From JAVBKA01 sp031546715 (GTDB lineage Bacteria > Bacillota > Clostridia > Oscillospirales > UBA929), in NCBI GenBank assembly GCA_031546715.1, contig JAVBKA010000152.1, positions 1-9,167 of the forward strand: DNA of 9,167 nt, given 5' to 3'. Both the position numbers and the translations under genes were made by a program. The notes beneath the pieces are model-generated. The model was not told the origin of the DNA, made no database searches, and worked only from the letters and a program-made list of their open reading frames with translations. The number at the start of each line of letters is the position of its first letter. Position 1 is the stretch's first letter. Of the stretch, positions 7,685 to 9,167 are shown one piece after another.

Positions 7685-8158
7685 TTAATTCCGAATTTCC
7701 AAAATCTCATAAGTAAGCTTGCCGGCAGGAGCGTCAAAGGTAATCTGTTGTCCTATCTTACGTCCGATTAGTGCCTTGCCAAACGGAGATTCATCTGAAA
7801 TGCGTGAAGTCGCAGGATTGGCTTCTTGCGAGCCTACAATGTGATACTCTTCTTTTTCCTTAAATTCTAAATCCAAAACAACAACTGTACAGCCTGTGGA
7901 TACAACTTCTGTACTACAAGAGCCTGTATCAATTAAAACTGCATGAGTTACAATGTTCTCAATTTCAGCAATTCGAGAGAAAACTCTGCCTTGCTCATTT
8001 TTCGCTTCATCATACTCGCAGTTTTCAGAAAGGTCGCCAAAGGCACGGGCTTCCTTAATTTGCTCGGCAACTTCCCTTTCACGAACTGTTTTGAGAAACA
8101 CTAATTCCTCATTAAGCTCATCTAAGCGTTCTTTAGTCAGCTTAAACTGTTTGTTCAA
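7685..8158 (-). CDS. greA: Transcription elongation factor GreA (TTG start preferred)
   Basis: GreA enters the secondary channel of RNA polymerase and stimulates cleavage of backtracked transcripts. From the TTG at 8158 it has 157 residues, the usual family length, and begins MNKQFKLTKERL as expected. The N-terminal coiled coil (about 6-75) carries the tip motif EARAFGDLSENCEYDEAKNEQG, with D42 and E45 matching the acidic pair D41/E44 of E. coli GreA. The usual Ala after ENs is Cys47 here. The C-terminal FKBP-like domain (about 80-157) ends normally with SPFGKALIGRKIGQ and a final strand. The frame continues upstream to an ATG at 8197 and a TTG at 8212, but these would add 13-18 residues and lack a ribosome binding site. 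The TTG at 8158 has AAGGGA nine bases upstream. A strong promoter at 8328-8300 drives it. Confidence 0.95.
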   Translation of the reverse strand: MNKQFKLTKERLDELNEELVFLKTVREREVAEQIKEARAFGDLSENCEYDEAKNEQGRVFSRIAEIENIVTHAVLIDTGSCSTEVVSTGCTVVVLDLEFKEKEEYHIVGSQEANPATSRISDESPFGKALIGRKIGQQITFDAPAGKLTYEILEIRN

Positions 8159-8167
8159 TTGATCAAA

Positions 8168-8173
8168 TCCCTT
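8168..8173 (-). promoter_or_regulatory. Ribosome binding site supporting the TTG start of greA
   Basis: AAGGGA sits nine bases before the TTG at 8158. Neither of the two upstream in-frame start codons has anything similar. Confidence 0.65.
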
Positions 8174-8225
8174 CAAGTGTCGTATAAATACTGACATAGA
8201 TAGTAGTGCCAATAGATTGCGCTGC

Positions 8226-8240
8226 CAGCCCCGTGGGCTG
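8226..8240 (-). other. Small GC-rich hairpin in the greA leader
   Basis: CAGCCC and GGGCTG form a six-base-pair stem with a three-base loop in the predicted greA 5' untranslated region. No U-run follows on the minus strand, so it is not a terminator. It lies about 70 bases before the TTG and could stabilise the leader. Confidence 0.45.
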
Positions 8241-8259
8241 ATAAATTAGTACAACACGT

Positions 8260-8281
8260 AAAAATGCACAAAAAGCTTTGT
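8260..8281 (-). other. Weak AT-rich hairpin followed by a U-run in the greA leader
   Basis: On the minus strand ACAAA-GCTT-TTTGT can form a five-pair stem, followed two bases later by ATTTTT. The shape recalls a terminator or attenuator, but the stem is short and AT-rich, so strong termination is unlikely. An alternative longer-range pairing (ACAACA 8251-8256 with TGTTGT 8279-8284) would exclude it. Confidence 0.25.
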
Positions 8282-8299
8282 TGTCTGGACATGTCTGTT

Positions 8300-8328
8300 A
8301 GTATACAGTTATGACACACGAATGTCAA
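8300..8328 (-). promoter_or_regulatory. Strong sigma-A type promoter for greA
   Basis: On the minus strand a perfect -35 TTGACA (8328-8323) is followed by a 17-bp spacer and the -10 TATACT (8305-8300), five of six consensus bases. Transcription would begin near 8293, giving a leader of about 135 nt before the preferred greA start. It begins just after the stop codon of the upstream gene (8336), so greA and probably lysS and the genes beyond can be transcribed independently of it. This is the best promoter in the window. Confidence 0.85.
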
Positions 8329-8335
8329 CACAAAA

Positions 8336-9103
8336 CTATTCAATAATTATATCATTGATTCCTAACAGCCCGCAATGCACCATTGCAGCTAGCAATGACG
8401 GTGTGTCGCAATGCCACGGCCAGTGGGGTCTGAGCTTCATTGGCGGCTGAACGTTGATGCAGTTAAATACCCGTCCTCCTGTTGTAACGTCCTTGCCTGT
8501 TAGATTTACAACCACCGCATTCTCGGGCACTCGAAGCTCTATTTTAGGCAAGGACAGCAGAACATATACATCCGCAACGGGATTTTCCTGCGTAAGGGCA
8601 ATTATCCCCTCGTACCGCCTTAGACCAAAGGCAAACGCCTCAGTGTCATTTCCGCACCATATGGCGATGCTGTCTGTTATGGATTTGCAGTGCTCAACGA
8701 CCGAGTAAAAGTCAGGTGTTGCACGGAAGTCGATAACAGCAAGCTTGCAGCTCCGCGCCTCCCTGTGGGATGACAGCAGCGTCGCCGCTAGCCTGCCTGC
8801 AAGACGCTTGTACAGCCCCATAGGGTTATGTGCTGTCAGACCTGCGCTGTTCACCAAAGGCATATACTGAAACCCCTCAGGAACAACAACCGAGGATATA
8901 TTCATTTTCCTGACTGCCTCAAGGGCATTGCCTGTCCGTCTTATGCGTTCGCTTTCCTTCACGTTTACAGGATAATCAATACTGACATGCATATACCTAA
9001 GGTAATCGTCAGACCTAACATTGTAGCCTCTTGGCAAGAAAAGTTTCAGCCGTCTAAAAAAGCTTTCCGCCGCAACCAGCTCAGTTTCTATAAGTGCAAA
9101 CAT
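8336..9103 (-). CDS. Hypothetical protein, 255 residues, unrecognised
   Basis: I do not recognise this protein. No signal peptide or clear membrane segment is visible, so it is probably cytoplasmic. The second half alternates short hydrophobic strands with helices: KLAVIDF (120-126), SIAIWC (145-150), GIIALT (166-171), VYVLLSL (179-185) and AVVVNLTG (196-203). This suggests an alpha/beta fold, perhaps Rossmann-like, but there is no glycine-rich nucleotide-binding motif. It ends LLGINDIIIE. Cysteines are scattered (C119, C139, C150, C215, C232, C244) with no metal-site spacing. The frame extends to a TTG at 9154, but the ATG at 9103 has a perfect GGAGG five bases upstream and is the clear choice. 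No convincing promoter is seen in the remaining 64 bases to the right edge, so it may be co-transcribed with a gene beyond the window. No terminator follows; the greA promoter starts 8 bp after its stop. Confidence 0.8.
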   Translation of the reverse strand: MFALIETELVAAESFFRRLKLFLPRGYNVRSDDYLRYMHVSIDYPVNVKESERIRRTGNALEAVRKMNISSVVVPEGFQYMPLVNSAGLTAHNPMGLYKRLAGRLAATLLSSHREARSCKLAVIDFRATPDFYSVVEHCKSITDSIAIWCGNDTEAFAFGLRRYEGIIALTQENPVADVYVLLSLPKIELRVPENAVVVNLTGKDVTTGGRVFNCINVQPPMKLRPHWPWHCDTPSLLAAMVHCGLLGINDIIIE

Positions 9104-9167
9104 AACAACCTCCGCGCTAACGTTATGTCTGCATGTATATGCGCTGTACGGCAATTAATGCAGTAAA

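Noticed and set aside
9152..9154. TTG as the start of the 255-residue protein, adding 17 residues
   Set aside because: The ATG at 9103 has a perfect GGAGG five bases upstream; no comparable site precedes the TTG.

Overview
The window carries a compact run of eight protein genes, all on the minus strand, so it reads from right to left. Gene content and order (greA, lysS, a SpoU-family methyltransferase, dprA, topA, trmFO) point to a Gram-positive Firmicute. The strong GGAGG-type ribosome binding sites, the folate-type TrmFO and the dprA-topA-trmFO order all fit this. My best guess is a class Clostridia organism, possibly Oscillospiraceae-like. That is inference from gene order and protein style, not from a search.

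Layout in transcription order: (1) 9103-8336, a 255-residue protein I do not recognise. (2) 8328-8300, a near-perfect sigma-A promoter just after its stop codon, then a leader of about 135 nt with small hairpins. (3) 8158-7685, greA, whose best start is a TTG codon. (4) A hairpin in the greA-lysS gap. (5) 7600-6101, lysS. (6) A 13-bp tandem repeat in the 64-nt gap before the next gene. (7) 6036-5422, a 204-residue single-pass membrane protein with a calcium-loop-like motif. (8) 5435-4695, a SpoU/TrmH-family RNA 2'-O-methyltransferase. (9) 4698-3493, dprA. (10) 3443-1035, topA. (11) 1042 to the left edge, trmFO, cut off by the window. Genes 7 to 9 overlap one another (14 bp and 4 bp), and topA and trmFO overlap by 8 bp, so translational coupling is likely along the left half.

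Functionally this is an information-processing cluster: transcript cleavage (GreA), tRNA charging (LysS), RNA modification (SpoU methyltransferase, TrmFO), DNA uptake and recombination (DprA) and DNA supercoiling (TopA). Nothing looks mobile: no transposase, integrase, tRNA, CRISPR array or phage gene is visible, and no stretch over 300 bases lacks a gene. No clearly new multi-gene system is present. The points most worth a second look are the histone-H1-like tail on TopA, the two unrecognised proteins, and the greA control region with its TTG start.
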